Source of the DNA: Arenimonas malthae CC-JY-1
Lineage (GTDB): Bacteria; Pseudomonadota; Gammaproteobacteria; Xanthomonadales; Xanthomonadaceae
Direction of reading: 5' to 3'
Assembly (NCBI RefSeq): GCF_000747075.1
Contig: NZ_AVCH01000193.1
Span: 1 to 59,390 of the forward strand
DNA length: 59,390 nucleotides
Position 1 is the stretch's first letter. The number at the start of each line of letters is the position of its first letter. Both the position numbers and the translations under genes were made by a program. Below are positions 50,388 to 59,390 of this stretch, piece after piece. Below the pieces are notes generated by a model that saw nothing but the letters and a program-made list of their open reading frames with translations, searched no databases and had not been told where the DNA came from.

Positions 50388-51759
50388 CGGTGGCGCCTCC
50401 TTGCCGGTCGGCGGCCAGCAGCGCGGCCACCACCTTGTCCATCGCGCTCGAGCGCGAACCCTTCACCAGGCAGCGCAGCCCGGCCGGGGCGGCGCGCAGC
50501 GCCGGCCCCAGCGCGGCCAGCAGGCCCGCCTGGTCCTTAAAATGCATGGCGCCGTCGCCGAAGGCGCGGCTGGCGGCGGCGCTGAGTTCGCCCACCGTCC
50601 ACAGGCGCTTGAGCCCGGCGCGGCGCGCGCGCTCGCCGACTTCGGCGTGCAGCACGCCGGCGCCCTCGCCCAGCTCCATCATGTCGCCCAGCACCAGCCA
50701 GGCGTCGCCGCCCGCTTCGGCCAGCGCGGCGATCGCCGCCGCCACCGAACCCGGATTGGCGTTGTAGCTGTCGTCCACCAGCACCACGCCGTTCGAAAGG
50801 GTGTGCGGCACCTGCCGGCCCGGCACCGCCGGCGCCGACTGCAGGCCTTCCACCACGTGCTGCAGCGTCGCGCCGGCGCCCAGCGCCAGGCCGGCGGCGG
50901 CCAGCGCGTTCATCACGCTGTGGCGGCCCGGCAGCGGCAGCACCACGTCGGCGTCGCCGGCCGGCGTGTGCAGGCGGAAGGCCGAGGACTCTGGCGAGAG
51001 CTTTATGGCGCTGGCGCGCAGCTCGGCGTCGTTCTCCAGGCCGAAGCGCAGCACGCGACGGTTGCCGATGCGCTGCAGGAACCAGGGCGCGAACGCGTCG
51101 TCGGCGTTGACCACCGCCACGCCGTCGTCGGGCAGCGCCTCGTAGATGGCGCCCTTGGTCTCGGCGATGCCCAGCAGGCTGCCCATGCGCTCGATGTGCG
51201 CCGGCATGATGTTGTTCACCAGCGCCACCTGCGGCGGCGCGATGGACGCGAGGTAGGCGATGTCGCCCGGCTGGCCGGCGCCCATCTCGTAGATGGCGAA
51301 ACGCGCGTCTTCCGGCGCGTCCAGCACGGCCAGCGGCAGGCCGATCTCGTTGTTGCGGTTGCCGGGGTTGGCATAGGCCAGGCCGGCGCGGGAAAGGATG
51401 GACAGCACCAGGGTCTTGACCGAGGTCTTGCCGTTGCTGCCGGTGAGCGCCACCACCACGGCCGGGCGACCCTGCTGCACGCCGGCGGCGAGTTCGCCCA
51501 GCGCATCCTGGGTGTCGGCGCACAGCACCTGCGGCAGCGGCGAATCCACTTCGCGGTGCACCAGCAGGGCGGCGGCGCCGTTGGCCAGCGCCTGGTCGGC
51601 GTGCGCGTGGCCGTCGTGGCGTTCGCCGCGCAGGGCCACGAACAGGCTGCCCGGGGCCAGCGTGCGGGTATCGGTGCTGACCGAGCGGATCTCGACGTCG
51701 GCGCCGAGGTGCCGGCCTTCGACCCAGCGCGCCACCTGCGAGAGCATCAGCGGCCTCAC
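50377..51759 (-). CDS. murF: UDP-MurNAc-tripeptide--D-alanyl-D-alanine ligase
   Basis: A 460-residue Mur ligase adding D-Ala-D-Ala to the UDP-linked tripeptide. [20 protein letters not shown] (about 28-47) binds the UDP moiety; [19 protein letters not shown] (about 105-123) is the ATP loop; [10 protein letters not shown] and [14 protein letters not shown] follow. The start at 51759 coincides with an ATGA overlap with murE. It overlaps mraY by 11 bp. Confidence 0.97.
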   Translation of the reverse strand: MRPLMLSQVARWVEGRHLGADVEIRSVSTDTRTLAPGSLFVALRGERHDGHAHADQALANGAAALLVHREVDSPLPQVLCADTQDALGELAAGVQQGRPAVVVALTGSNGKTSVKTLVLSILSRAGLAYANPGNRNNEIGLPLAVLDAPEDARFAIYEMGAGQPGDIAYLASIAPPQVALVNNIMPAHIERMGSLLGIAETKGAIYEALPDDGVAVVNADDAFAPWFLQRIGNRRVLRFGLENDAELRASAIKLSPESSAFRLHTPAGDADVVLPLPGRHSVMNALAAAGLALGAGATLQHVVEGLQSAPAVPGRQVPHTLSNGVVLVDDSYNANPGSVAAAIAALAEAGGDAWLVLGDMMELGEGAGVLHAEVGERARRAGLKRLWTVGELSAAASRAFGDGAMHFKDQAGLLAALGPALRAAPAGLRCLVKGSRSSAMDKVVAALLAADRQGGATDAA

Positions 51760-53234
51760 GGTGCACGCTCCAGCAGGGCGCGCGCCACCTGCAGGTCGTC
51801 GAACGGGTGCTTCACGCCAGCCACTTCCTGGTAGGGCTCGTGGCCCTTGCCGGCCACCAGCACCACGTCGCCGGGGCCGGCGCCGGCCAGCGCCTCGGCG
51901 ATGGCCCTGGCGCGGTCGCGCTGCACGGTCACGGCCTCGCGGCGGCTGAAGCCGGCCAGGATGCCGGCGACGATGGCATCGCCATCCTCGCCGCGCGGGT
52001 TGTCGTCGGTGACCACCACGCGGTCGGCGCCGGCCTGGGCGATGGCGGCCATCAGCGGACGCTTGCCCGCGTCGCGCTCGCCGCCGCAGCCGAACACGCA
52101 GGTCAGGCGGCCCGGGGTGTGTTCGCGCAGCCCGGCCAGGGCCTGCTGCAGCGCGTCCGGGGTGTGCGCGTAATCCACCACCACCAGCGGCTTGCCGTTT
52201 TCGCCGCCGACGCGGCTCATGCGGCCGCCCACCGGCGACAGGCGCGGCAGCATCGCGGCCACGTCGGCCAGCGGCCAGTCCAGCGCGCGCAGCGTGCCGG
52301 CCACGGCCAGCAGGTTGTCGACGTTGAAGCGGCCGAGCAGCGGCGAGGCCACCGCGTGGCGGGCGCCGTCCTCGGCCAGCATGAAGCGCAGGCCTTCCGG
52401 CGCCAGCACCACGTCCTCGGCGCGCAGGCTGGCACCGGCGGCACCGCGCGCGCTCACGCCGATGCGGCGCACGCCGCGCGCGGATTCCAGGCCCAGGCGG
52501 GCGCCGAACGGGTCGTCCAGGTTCACCACCATGGCCTGCAGCGTCGGCCAGTCGAACAGCCTGGCCTTGGCGGCGCCGTAGGCTTCCATGGTGCCGTGGA
52601 AGTCGAGGTGGTCGCGGGTGAGGTTGGTGAACACCGCCACCTGGAAAGCCACGGCATCCACGCGGCCTTGCTCGAGCGCGTGCGAGGACACTTCCATGGC
52701 CACGTGCGTCGCGCCCTGGTCACGCATTTCCGCCAGCAGGCGGTGCACGGCGATCACGTCGGGCGTGGTGCGCTCGCCCGGCACGACGCGGCCGTGCAGG
52801 CCGGCGCCGAGCGTGCCGATGCTGCCGGCGGTGGCGCCGGCCAGGCTCAGCGCCTGCGCCAGCAGCTGCACGGTGGAGGTCTTGCCGTTGGTGCCGGTGA
52901 CGCCGACCACGTGCAGCGCGCGCGACGGCGCGTCGTAGAAACGGTCCGCCAGTTCGCCCTGGTGGCCGCGCAGGCCCGCCACTTCGACCGCATTGGCGGG
53001 CAGCGCCTGGCCTTCCGGCGCCGGCGCTTCGAACAGGATGACGCTGGCGCCGGCCGCTTCGGCCTGCGCGGCGTGGCGCAGGCCGTGCGTGCTGGCGCCC
53101 GCGAGCGCGAAGAAGGCGTCGCCGGCGCGCAGCGCGCGGCTGTCGGCGGAGAGGCCGGTGACCACCGGGTCGAAACCCGGCGGCGGCGCGGCGATGCCAC
53201 GCAGCAGCGCGTGCAGGGGCATGGCGCGGGTCAT
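51756..53234 (-). CDS. murE: UDP-MurNAc-dipeptide--meso-diaminopimelate ligase
   Basis: A 492-residue Mur ligase. [20 protein letters not shown] (about 27-46) binds [21 protein letters not shown] (about 103-120) binds ATP; the third domain has [15 protein letters not shown], whose DNPR motif indicates meso-diaminopimelate rather than lysine. The start ATG 53234 lies in the ATGA overlap with ftsI; an internal ATG at 53222 is an alternative. If the organism uses the MurD2/MurL route, the substrate is the same final dipeptide with D-Glu. Confidence 0.97.
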   Translation of the reverse strand: MTRAMPLHALLRGIAAPPPGFDPVVTGLSADSRALRAGDAFFALAGASTHGLRHAAQAEAAGASVILFEAPAPEGQALPANAVEVAGLRGHQGELADRFYDAPSRALHVVGVTGTNGKTSTVQLLAQALSLAGATAGSIGTLGAGLHGRVVPGERTTPDVIAVHRLLAEMRDQGATHVAMEVSSHALEQGRVDAVAFQVAVFTNLTRDHLDFHGTMEAYGAAKARLFDWPTLQAMVVNLDDPFGARLGLESARGVRRIGVSARGAAGASLRAEDVVLAPEGLRFMLAEDGARHAVASPLLGRFNVDNLLAVAGTLRALDWPLADVAAMLPRLSPVGGRMSRVGGENGKPLVVVDYAHTPDALQQALAGLREHTPGRLTCVFGCGGERDAGKRPLMAAIAQAGADRVVVTDDNPRGEDGDAIVAGILAGFSRREAVTVQRDRARAIAEALAGAGPGDVVLVAGKGHEPYQEVAGVKHPFDDLQVARALLERAP

Positions 53235-54994
53235 GGCGCAGCCCCGGCGGGGACCGCGGCGGGCGGGGCCGGCGCCACCGCCACCGGCGCCGCCGGCTTG
53301 GCCTTGGCCTGCGCGGCGAACCACTGTTCGATGTTGTCCGGCGGCACGTCCATCAGGCGCAGCGCGCCGTCCATGACCCGGTGGAACACCGGCGCCGACA
53401 CCGCGCCGCCGCCGTATTCCAGGCCCTGAGGCTCGTGGATGACCACGGCCATGGCGAAACGCGGCTGGCTGGCCGGCACCAGGCCCACGAACACCGCGGC
53501 GTAGCGCTTGGCGGCATAACCGCCACCCGCGGCCTTGCGCGAGGTACCGGTCTTGCCTGCCACGCGGTAACCCAGCACGGCCGCGCGGCGCGCGGTGCCT
53601 TCCGGGCCGACCACGGTTTCGAGCATGCCCATCAGCTGCTTCGCGATGGCCGGGTCGATGATCTGCGTACCCTCGCCGGCCCCGCCCTTGACGAAGGTGG
53701 GCTCCATCACCCGGCCGCCGTTGCCGACCGCGGCGTAGGCGCGCGCCAGCTGCAGCGGCGTAACGGACAGGCCGTAGCCGTAGGAAATGGTGGCCTTCTC
53801 GGTCGGGCCCCAGCGGTTCGGCGCCGGCAGCACGCCCGCGAGTTCGCCGGGGAAGCCGCTGCCGCTGCGCTGGCCCAGGCCGAAGCGCGTGTACATGTCG
53901 TACTGGTGCTCGGCGGTGAGCTCGTTGGAGACCTTGATGGCGCCGACGTTCGAGCTCTTGGTCAGGATGCCGGTGACGGTGAGCGTGCCGTAGTTGCGGA
54001 AGTCGCGGACCTGGTAGCCGCCCGGCAGGCCGATGTAGCCCGGCGCCGTCTCGATCGGCGACTCGGGGGTGAACTTGCCCGCTTCCAGCGCCGCGGCGAT
54101 GGTGAGCGTCTTCATCACCGAACCCGGCTCGACCACGTCGGTCACCGCGCGGTTGCGGCGCGACTCGGCGTCGGCGCCCACGCGCGAGTTCGGGTTGTAG
54201 GACGGCAGGTTCACCATGGCCAGCACTTCGCCGGTGGGCACGTCCAGCACCACCACCGAACCGCTGGTGGCGCCGGTTTCCACCAGCGCGGCCTTGAGTT
54301 CGCGGTAGGCCAGGTACTGGATGCGACGGTCGATGGACAGCGCCAGGTCCTTGCCCGGCTCGGCGGCTTCGACCAGGTCCACGTTTTCGACGACGCGGCC
54401 GCGGCGGTCGCGGATGACGCGCTGCTTGCCTTCCTTGCCGGTCAGCCAGTCGTTGAAGGCCAGCTCCAGGCCTTCCTGGCCGATGTCGTCGATGTTGGTG
54501 AAGCCCAGCACGTGCGCCATCACTTCGCCGTGCGGGTAAAAGCGGCGGAACTCGCGCTGCGCGTACACGCCGGGGATGCCCAACTCGGTGATGCCCGCGG
54601 CGATGTCCGGGTTCAGGTGGCGCTTGAGGTAGACGAACTCCTTGTCGGCGCGCTCGGACACGCGGCGGGTGAGCAGGTCGAGCGGGATGTTGAGCGCCGA
54701 GGCCAGGGCCGGCAGGCGGTCCGGGTGCTGCAGCAGCTCCTTCGGGTTCGCCCAGATCGACTCCACCGGCGACGACACCGCCAGCGGCTCGCCGTTGCGG
54801 TCGGTGATCATGCCGCGCGAGGTGGCGATGGGGATCTCGCGCAGGAAACGCGCGTCGCCCTGCTGCTGGTAGAACTCCTCGCTGATCACCTGCAGGTGCG
54901 CGGCGCGCGCCACCAGCACGATGAAGCAGGCGCCCAGGATGCCGCCGACCACCAGCAGGCGGTTGCGCGGGCTGTAGTTGCTGCGCGCGCTCAT
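53231..54994 (-). CDS. ftsI: Septal transpeptidase FtsI (PBP3)
   Basis: A 587-residue class-B penicillin-binding protein that cross-links septal peptidoglycan. One TM helix ([20 protein letters not shown], about 13-32), a pedestal domain with [20 protein letters not shown], and a transpeptidase domain with the catalytic Ser in [10 protein letters not shown] (about 298), SSN in [10 protein letters not shown] (about 350) and KTGTSRKA (about 485). The tail is rich in Ala and Pro. ATGA overlaps join it to ftsL and murE. Confidence 0.98.
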   Translation of the reverse strand: MSARSNYSPRNRLLVVGGILGACFIVLVARAAHLQVISEEFYQQQGDARFLREIPIATSRGMITDRNGEPLAVSSPVESIWANPKELLQHPDRLPALASALNIPLDLLTRRVSERADKEFVYLKRHLNPDIAAGITELGIPGVYAQREFRRFYPHGEVMAHVLGFTNIDDIGQEGLELAFNDWLTGKEGKQRVIRDRRGRVVENVDLVEAAEPGKDLALSIDRRIQYLAYRELKAALVETGATSGSVVVLDVPTGEVLAMVNLPSYNPNSRVGADAESRRNRAVTDVVEPGSVMKTLTIAAALEAGKFTPESPIETAPGYIGLPGGYQVRDFRNYGTLTVTGILTKSSNVGAIKVSNELTAEHQYDMYTRFGLGQRSGSGFPGELAGVLPAPNRWGPTEKATISYGYGLSVTPLQLARAYAAVGNGGRVMEPTFVKGGAGEGTQIIDPAIAKQLMGMLETVVGPEGTARRAAVLGYRVAGKTGTSRKAAGGGYAAKRYAAVFVGLVPASQPRFAMAVVIHEPQGLEYGGGAVSAPVFHRVMDGALRLMDVPPDNIEQWFAAQAKAKPAAPVAVAPAPPAAVPAGAAP

Positions 54995-55260
54995 GGCTGC
55001 AGCACCACGATGTCTTCGTCGGTCGGGAACTTCATCCCGATGCGCGCGCCGGCCACCTGCTCGATGCGGTTGGCCTCCGACCAGGTGGCCTGCTCGAGCT
55101 GCAGCCGGCCGAATTCGATGTTGAGCTCGTCGCGCTCGTTCTCCAGCGTGCTCAGCGCGATGTAGGCCTGGCGGTGCAGGTGCCGCGACCAGACCACGCC
55201 GATGGCGCTGGCGATGACGGCCGCCGAGAGCACCATCAGCAGGAAGTGGCGCAGGCTCAT
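54991..55260 (-). CDS. ftsL: Cell-division protein FtsL
   Basis: An 89-residue bitopic protein. The TM helix ([20 protein letters not shown], about 6-25) is followed by a heptad-type coiled coil ([20 protein letters not shown] and [17 protein letters not shown]). It forms the FtsQLB complex that activates FtsWI. Recognised by size, topology and place between rsmH and ftsI, since the sequence varies widely; ATGA overlaps on both sides. Confidence 0.94.
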   Translation of the reverse strand: MSLRHFLLMVLSAAVIASAIGVVWSRHLHRQAYIALSTLENERDELNIEFGRLQLEQATWSEANRIEQVAGARIGMKFPTDEDIVVLQP

Positions 55261-56219
55261 GCCGCGCCTCCCGCCGGCAGCTTCTCGGCCACGCGCAGCA
55301 CGGCGCTGCGGGCGCGCGGGTTGCGGGCGGTTTCCTCGGGCGTGGCGCGCTGGGCGCCGCCGAGGTCGCGCAGGTCGGGCGTGAACGCCACTTCCACCGG
55401 CATGCGGCGGTTGCCCGGGGGCGCCTTGGCGTGGCGGGCGATGAATTGCTTGACGATGCGGTCTTCCAGCGAATGGAAGCTGATCACCGCCAGCCGGCCG
55501 CCCGGCTTCAGCCGCGCCAGCGCGGCGTCGAGCCCGCGCTCGAGGTCCTCGAGTTCGCGGTTGATGAAGATGCGGATCGCCTGGAAGCTGCGGGTGGCCG
55601 GGTGGATCTTGCTGTCGCCGCGGCCGACCACCGAGGCGATCAGCTCGGCCAGCTGGGCGGTGCGCAGCAGCGGCGTTTCGTCGCGGCGCGCGACGATGGT
55701 GCGGGCGATCTTGCGGCTGAGCTTTTCCTCGCCGTAGGTCCACAGCACGTCGGCGATCTCGCGCTCGTCGGCGCGGGCCAGCCAGTTGGCGGCGCTCTCG
55801 CCCGACTCCGGGTCCATGCGCATGTCCAGCGGGCCGTCCTTGCCGAAGCTGAAGCCGCGCTCGGCGACGTCAAGCTGGGGCGAGGAAACGCCCAGGTCGA
55901 ACAGCACGCCATCGAGGCCCGGCGCGGTTTCTTCCCAGCTGGCGAGGTCGGCGAAGGAGCCACGGTAGACGGCGACGCGCCCGTCCGCGCCGAAAAGCGC
56001 GTGGGCGGTGGCGATCGCTTCCGGGTCCTTGTCCATCACCAACAGCCGTCCATCCGGCCCCAGCCGGTCGAGCACCCCGCGCGCATGCCCGCCGCGTCCG
56101 AAGGTGCCATCGAGGTACCTGCCATTCCCCAGCACGCGCAGGCCGTCCAGCACCTGGGCGTACATCACCGGGAGATGGCTGGGCTGCGACTGTTCCCGCA
56201 TCCCGGCCACGCCCGTCAC
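55257..56219 (-). CDS. rsmH: 16S rRNA (cytosine-1402-N4)-methyltransferase
   Basis: A 320-residue SAM-dependent enzyme (MraW) that methylates C1402 of 16S rRNA together with RsmI, which is also in this window. [13 protein letters not shown] opens it; [19 protein letters not shown] (SAM motif) lies near 38-56; [19 protein letters not shown] and later [12 protein letters not shown] are family signatures. GTG at 56217-56219 overlaps the mraZ stop as GTGA and is the preferred start; ATG 56201 is an alternative. Confidence 0.97.
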   Translation of the reverse strand: MTGVAGMREQSQPSHLPVMYAQVLDGLRVLGNGRYLDGTFGRGGHARGVLDRLGPDGRLLVMDKDPEAIATAHALFGADGRVAVYRGSFADLASWEETAPGLDGVLFDLGVSSPQLDVAERGFSFGKDGPLDMRMDPESGESAANWLARADEREIADVLWTYGEEKLSRKIARTIVARRDETPLLRTAQLAELIASVVGRGDSKIHPATRSFQAIRIFINRELEDLERGLDAALARLKPGGRLAVISFHSLEDRIVKQFIARHAKAPPGNRRMPVEVAFTPDLRDLGGAQRATPEETARNPRARSAVLRVAEKLPAGGAA

Positions 56220-56659
56220 AGCCTGAGGTCGAGCATGTCCTCGCTGATCTCGTCTTCCCCGATGGTCTGACGGATCTGCGCGAGGTGCGCCTGCTCGCTC
56301 CACAATTCGAACTTGCCGCCCATGCCGAGCAGCACGGCTTTCTTCTCGAGGCCCGCGGCGTGGCGGTGGCTGGCCGGCAGCGTCACACGGCCGTTGCCGT
56401 CGGGCTCGACGATCGTGGCGGAGCCCACCAGCTTCAGCTGCAGGTTGCGCACGACCTTCTTGACGTTGGGCATGGCCATCACCTGGTCGCGCACGGTTTC
56501 CCACGCCGCTTCCGGGTACAGCCACAGGCAGCCGGTTTCGTACGGGTTGTAGGTGACGACCAGGCGGTTCCCGGCGCGCGCGACGACGTCGCGGACGGCG
56601 GTTGGGATCGCCAGCCGGCCCTTGTCGTCGATCGTGATCGCGGTTTCGCCCTGGAACAT
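56216..56659 (-). CDS. mraZ: Transcriptional regulator MraZ
   Basis: A 147-residue AbrB-fold regulator with two MraZ repeats: [20 protein letters not shown] at the start and [20 protein letters not shown] (about 87-106) with the D-x-K/N-G-R signatures. MraZ binds GGG-type direct repeats upstream of its own gene and usually represses the dcw operon. Such repeats are present upstream. It is the first gene of the cluster. Confidence 0.97.
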   Translation of the reverse strand: MFQGETAITIDDKGRLAIPTAVRDVVARAGNRLVVTYNPYETGCLWLYPEAAWETVRDQVMAMPNVKKVVRNLQLKLVGSATIVEPDGNGRVTLPASHRHAAGLEKKAVLLGMGGKFELWSEQAHLAQIRQTIGEDEISEDMLDLRL

Positions 56660-56672
56660 CGCTTCGGATCAG

Positions 56673-56702
56673 CCCTTATCCACCCAAACCCACGAAAAAC
56701 CC
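56673..56702 (-). promoter_or_regulatory. MraZ-box-like GGG repeats ahead of mraZ
   Basis: On the minus strand this stretch carries five GGG or TGGG cores: a CGGG, then after a T run GTGGG, TTGGG, GTGG and AAGGG. Distances of about 10-11 bp link the first, second and fourth cores, resembling known MraZ boxes (TGGG repeats with one-turn spacing). They lie between the promoter and the mraZ start codon, where a bound MraZ would block transcription. Confidence 0.6.
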
Positions 56703-56721
56703 GGATTTCCCTCTGATGTCC

Positions 56722-56750
56722 ACGTTAGTCCTGCCCCTATGGGGTGTCAA
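56722..56750 (-). promoter_or_regulatory. Sigma-70 promoter of the dcw cluster
   Basis: On the minus strand a perfect TTGACA (plus 56745-56750), a 17-bp spacer and TAACGT (56722-56727; first, second and last bases match) form a good promoter. Transcription would begin near 56715, just before the MraZ-box repeats, leaving about 55 nt of leader. Confidence 0.75.
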
Positions 56751-56966
56751 GGACAAAATCAGGGGAAATTCGCTAGGTGGATCAAGACCTTGCGCGATAC
56801 TTGAGAGTCTTGTTTAAGAACCATTCGGCAAGGCTTGTTTCACATGGATTTGATCCGGAAGCGTGAAACAGATCCCAAAGCCCCGGGGCGCTGGCCGGCC
56901 GGCAAGCGGCAAGGCCCGGCCGGGCCCCGGCGAGGGGCCGACTGCGCAAGACGGGACGGAGGAAGT

Positions 56967-57322
56967 GGCGGAGCCGGCCGCTAAGCCGGGTTCTGTCGTG
57001 GACAGTCATTCCTCTGGGACCTGCGTCGCCGCAGGCCTCAAGCAGCCAACCCGGGTGCGGCACGAGCCATGCCATAGCACCCCTATTTGGCCTTGCTCCG
57101 GGTGGGGTTTGCCGTGCCCCGGGGCGTTGTCCCCCCGGGCGGTGGGCTCTTACCCCACCGTTTCGCCCTTACCACGCACCCTTGCGGGCCGTTCGGCGGT
57201 TTGTTTTCTGTTGCACTTTCCGTCGGCTCACGCCGCCCAGGCGTTACCTGGCACCCTGCTCTGTGGAGCCCGGACTTTCCTCGGCGCATTGCTGCGACGC
57301 GACTGTCTTGGCCGGCTCCGCC
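56967..57322 (-). ncRNA. rnpB: RNase P RNA (type A)
   Basis: About 356 nt on the minus strand, near the E. coli length of 377. The ends pair as a 13-bp P1 helix: GGCGGAGCCGGCC at the 5' side (plus 57310-57322) with its complement at 56967-56979. The conserved GGAAAGTCCGGGCTCC block lies at 57265-57280, the ACAGAAA block near 57200-57210, and the 3' CAGAACCCGGCTTA block near 56983-56996. It is the catalytic RNA that removes tRNA 5' leaders. The termini are set by P1 and may be off by a few bases. It lies between the lipoprotein gene and mraZ, same strand. Confidence 0.95.
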
Positions 57323-57358
57323 GCCGGGGATTGTCTCACAGCCGGGCCATGGGGCCGT

Positions 57359-57883
57359 TCAGCGTCCGGACGTGCCTGAAAACCGGCCCCGGCGCTCGCT
57401 GCGGCTGAAATCGAAGACGAAGGCCATTCGCAGCGGCACTTTCTTCTCCACCACGCCTTCGCCGGCGCAGTCGTCGTTCTTCTCCACGCCGGGTGGAAAG
57501 GTGCAGACGGCGGCCGCGGTGAACTCCCAGCGACGCACCGCCTGTTCCACCGCGCGCTCGAACGGCGCCAGCGCCGGCAGCGCCTCCGGCGGGCACTGCG
57601 GGCCACCGCGCAGCGGCGCCGTCCACGCGACCGCGCCGTTTTCGTCCACCACCAGCTCCGCGCACACGGTGGCCTGTTCGGGGCCGTCGGCAAGCAGTTC
57701 GGCGGGATAATCCGGCAACACGTCCGGATTGAGGTGCGAGGCCATCAGGAACAGTTCCTGCGTCTGCATCTTCATCTGCGGCGCCAGCGGCGGCAGGATC
57801 ATTTCCGCGCCGACGCGCGCGCTTTGGCTGCCGGCGCAAGCCGACAGCAGCAACACGCCCAGGATCGCGAGGCCCTTCTTCAT
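57359..57883 (-). CDS. Small lipoprotein with TonB_C-like domain
   Basis: A 174-residue protein with the lipobox LLSAC (Cys16) after MKKGLAILGVL. The C-terminal part, VCAELVVDENGAVAWTAPLRG ending near 92 and FERAVEQAVRRWEFTAAAVC near 107-127, then VPLRMAFVFDF, follows the strand-helix-strand pattern of TonB C-terminal domains. Such proteins lack the TonB TM motor part, so energy transduction is unlikely. GGAGGTG precedes its ATG, which overlaps the rsmI stop as AATGA. Four Cys in the mature part may form disulfides. Function unknown. Confidence 0.8.
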   Translation of the reverse strand: MKKGLAILGVLLLSACAGSQSARVGAEMILPPLAPQMKMQTQELFLMASHLNPDVLPDYPAELLADGPEQATVCAELVVDENGAVAWTAPLRGGPQCPPEALPALAPFERAVEQAVRRWEFTAAAVCTFPPGVEKNDDCAGEGVVEKKVPLRMAFVFDFSRSERRGRFSGTSGR

Positions 57884-58713
57884 TCACCACCTCCGTAAAG
57901 CGCCTTGCGCGGCGCGCCGCTGATGTCGGCCGCGAGTTTCGCGGCCAGCGAAGGCTTCAGGTGTTCGGCCAGCTTGGCGTACAGGCGCTGGCCTTCGAGC
58001 AGCTTCGCCTCGCCGTCGTCCTCGCAGCCGCGCACGATGAGCACGAACTCGCCCTTGCGCTGGTTTTCGTCGGCGGCCACCTGTTCCGCGATGCCGCCCA
58101 GGGTGTCGCCCAGCACCGTTTCGAACAGCTTGGTGAGCTCGCGCGCCAGCACCGCCTCGCGGTCGGGTCCGAACATCGCCACCAGGTCGGCCAGGCTTTC
58201 CTCGATGCGGTGTGAGCTTTCGTAGAACACCAGCGTGCGAGGTTCACGCGACAGCGCCGCCAGGCGCTCGCGCCGGGCCGAGGATTTCGCCGGCAGGAAA
58301 CCTTCGAAGCAGAATCGGTCGCTGGGGATGCCGGCCACCGACAGCGCCGCGATGGCGGCGCAGGCGCCGGGCACCGGCACCACCTTCAGGCCCGCGGCGC
58401 GCACCTCGCGCACCAGGCGGTAGCCGGGGTCGCTGACCAAGGGCGTGCCCGCGTCGGACACCAGCGCCAGGCGGTCGCCGGCCTTCAGGCGCTCCACCAG
58501 TTTCCAGGCCATCTCGGCCTCGTTGTGTTCGTGCAGCGCCAGCAGCGGCCGCTCGATGCCGAGCGCGCCCAGCAGCTGGCGCGTGTGCCGGGTGTCTTCG
58601 GCGCAGATCGCGTCCACGGCGCCCAGCACCTCGCGCGCGCGGGTCGTCAGGTCGCCCAGGTTGCCGATCGGCGTCGCCACCACGTAAAGCGCCCCTGCCT
58701 GTGTCGTCGCCAT
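57880..58713 (-). CDS. rsmI: 16S rRNA (cytidine-1402-2'-O)-methyltransferase
   Basis: A 277-residue SAM-dependent enzyme of the tetrapyrrole-methylase fold that 2'-O-methylates C1402 of 16S rRNA, the same base that RsmH methylates on N4. LYVVATPIGNLGDLTTRARE (about 8-27) and CAEDTRHTRQLLGALGI are family signatures, followed by LVSDAGTPLVSDPGY and GFLPAKSSARRERL. The ATG at 58713 has AAGGAGG at 9 bp and is preferred over GTG 58734. It is divergent from the lpoA homologue, a common arrangement. Confidence 0.96.
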   Translation of the reverse strand: MATTQAGALYVVATPIGNLGDLTTRAREVLGAVDAICAEDTRHTRQLLGALGIERPLLALHEHNEAEMAWKLVERLKAGDRLALVSDAGTPLVSDPGYRLVREVRAAGLKVVPVPGACAAIAALSVAGIPSDRFCFEGFLPAKSSARRERLAALSREPRTLVFYESSHRIEESLADLVAMFGPDREAVLARELTKLFETVLGDTLGGIAEQVAADENQRKGEFVLIVRGCEDDGEAKLLEGQRLYAKLAEHLKPSLAAKLAADISGAPRKALYGGGE

Positions 58714-58774
58714 GACCGCGCCCTCCTTGTGCACCGGGTATCATCTTACGCGGCATCCCACCCGGACCCCGACC

Positions 58775-59390
58775 ATGCTGCGAACCGCCCCCCTGCTGCT
58801 CGCCCTCGCCCTGACCGCCGGCTGCGCCAGCGTGTCGGTGCAAAGCGAGCCCAGCGCGCCCCAGCGCTCCGCCGAACAACTGGCCGAAGCCGGCCAGCAC
58901 GCGGAAGCCGCGCAGGCCTGGGCGCAGGTGGCCGAAGCCGGCCGCGGCAGCGCGCGCGACCGCGCCTGGCTGCAGGCCGCCGAACAGGCCCGCCTGGCCG
59001 GCGAACCCGAGCAGATGCGCACGGCCTGGTCGCAGTCCAACCGCCGCCGGCTCGAAGGCAACGACACCTGGCGCCACGACCTGATCGGTGCGCAGCTGCA
59101 GGTGGAAGCGGGCCGCGCCGAACAGGCCCTGGCCCTGCTCTCCCGGCCGGCCGACTCGGTGCCGGCCGCGCTGCGCGAACGCTGGCATGCGCTGCGCGCC
59201 GCCGCGCTGCAGGCCGCGGGCCGCGGTTTCGAAGCCGCGGGCGAACTGGCCTTCCTCGACGCCCGCCTCGGCCGCACCGAGCGCGTGGACAACGCCCGCC
59301 GCATCGAACGCCTGCTGGCCGCCGAATCCGACGCCAGCCTGGCCGCCAACAGCGCCGCGCTGCCCGTGGGCCATCCGCTCTACGCGTTCG
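58775..59390 (+). CDS. lpoA: LpoA/LppC-family penicillin-binding protein activator, N-terminal part (runs off window)
   Basis: An open frame of 205 codons without stop at the window edge, from ATG 58775. The signal peptide MLRTAPLLLALALTAGC ends in a lipobox (Cys17), so this is an outer-membrane lipoprotein. The following TPR-like region (SAEQLAEAGQHAEAAQAWAQ, RDRAWLQAAEQARLAGEPEQ) is the N-terminal domain of LpoA, which activates PBP1A from the outer membrane. The periplasmic-binding-protein-like C-terminal domain lies outside. The pairing with rsmI supports the call. Confidence 0.88.
   Translation, partial: MLRTAPLLLALALTAGCASVSVQSEPSAPQRSAEQLAEAGQHAEAAQAWAQVAEAGRGSARDRAWLQAAEQARLAGEPEQMRTAWSQSNRRRLEGNDTWRHDLIGAQLQVEAGRAEQALALLSRPADSVPAALRERWHALRAAALQAAGRGFEAAGELAFLDARLGRTERVDNARRIERLLAAESDASLAANSAALPVGHPLYAF

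Larger units (their letters stand above)
56660..56966 (-). other. mraZ-rnpB intergenic region
   Basis: These 307 bp have no gene that I can support. The part next to mraZ contains the promoter and MraZ-box-like repeats listed separately. The part next to rnpB contains a hairpin, GGCCCC (56923-56928) with GGGGCC (56934-56939), 27 bp past the rnpB P1 stem, which may end rnpB transcription though it lacks a T run. A second GC palindrome (GGCCCGGCCGGGCC, 56913-56926) overlaps it. Confidence 0.45.

Noticed and set aside
56782-57289. Small open frames over and beside rnpB (both strands)
   Set aside because: They overlap the conserved RNase P RNA and have no protein-like sequence.

Overview
The window reads as a chromosomal stretch of a high-GC gammaproteobacterium of the Lysobacteraceae/Xanthomonadaceae (Lysobacter, Luteimonas or Xanthomonas relatives). 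This is inferred from protein character, a pil locus beside sucCD, and a division/cell-wall (dcw) cluster with no murD between mraY and ftsW. No tRNA, rRNA operon, insertion sequence, prophage or CRISPR array was seen. The one RNA gene is rnpB.

Layout. (1) 1-7040, housekeeping: the 5' part of a photolyase/cryptochrome gene, clpB behind a good heat-shock (sigma-32) promoter, a secreted TPR protein, pgeF and rluD on the minus strand, then bamD on the plus strand. (2) 7069-12849, minus strand: glutamine-dependent nadE, an SGNH-type membrane acyltransferase whose end overlaps the nadE start, and sucC-sucD. (3) 12968-19304, plus strand: pilS-pilR, a 288-bp regulatory region with a sigma-54 promoter, two tandem pilin genes separated by a perfect 13-bp hairpin, and a TMTC-like GT-C membrane protein. 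(4) 19364-30101, minus strand: a ten-gene glycan operon (GT2, three GT4, three small methyltransferases plus a TylF-type methyltransferase, a Wzx-like flippase, an AsnB-type amidotransferase). It is tightly packed, lower in GC than its flanks, and sits between the pilins and pilB. (5) 30234-34693, plus strand: pilB-pilC-pilD-coaE. (6) 34709-40936: a Nudix-ThiE fusion, secA, an M23 peptidase, dciA (plus strand) and lpxC. (7) 41259-56659, minus strand: the dcw cluster, in transcription order mraZ-rsmH-ftsL-ftsI-murE-murF-mraY-ftsW-murG-murC-ddlB-ftsQ-ftsA-ftsZ, with a sigma-70-like promoter and MraZ-box-like GGG repeats ahead of mraZ and a terminator-like hairpin after ftsZ. (8) 56967-59390: rnpB, a small TonB_C-like lipoprotein, rsmI, and the start of an lpoA/LppC gene that runs off the window.

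How it fits together. PilS/PilR should drive pilA through the sigma-54 promoter. PilB, PilC and PilD assemble and process the pilins. The GT-C protein and the embedded glycan operon could decorate the pilins or make a strain-specific surface glycan; this linkage is inferred from position only. The dcw block supplies peptidoglycan precursors and the divisome. Its missing murD matches the MurD2/MurL route described in Xanthomonas. The most distinctive region is 16.0-30.2 kb: pilin regulation, tandem pilins and a transferred-looking glycan operon inside a pilus locus.
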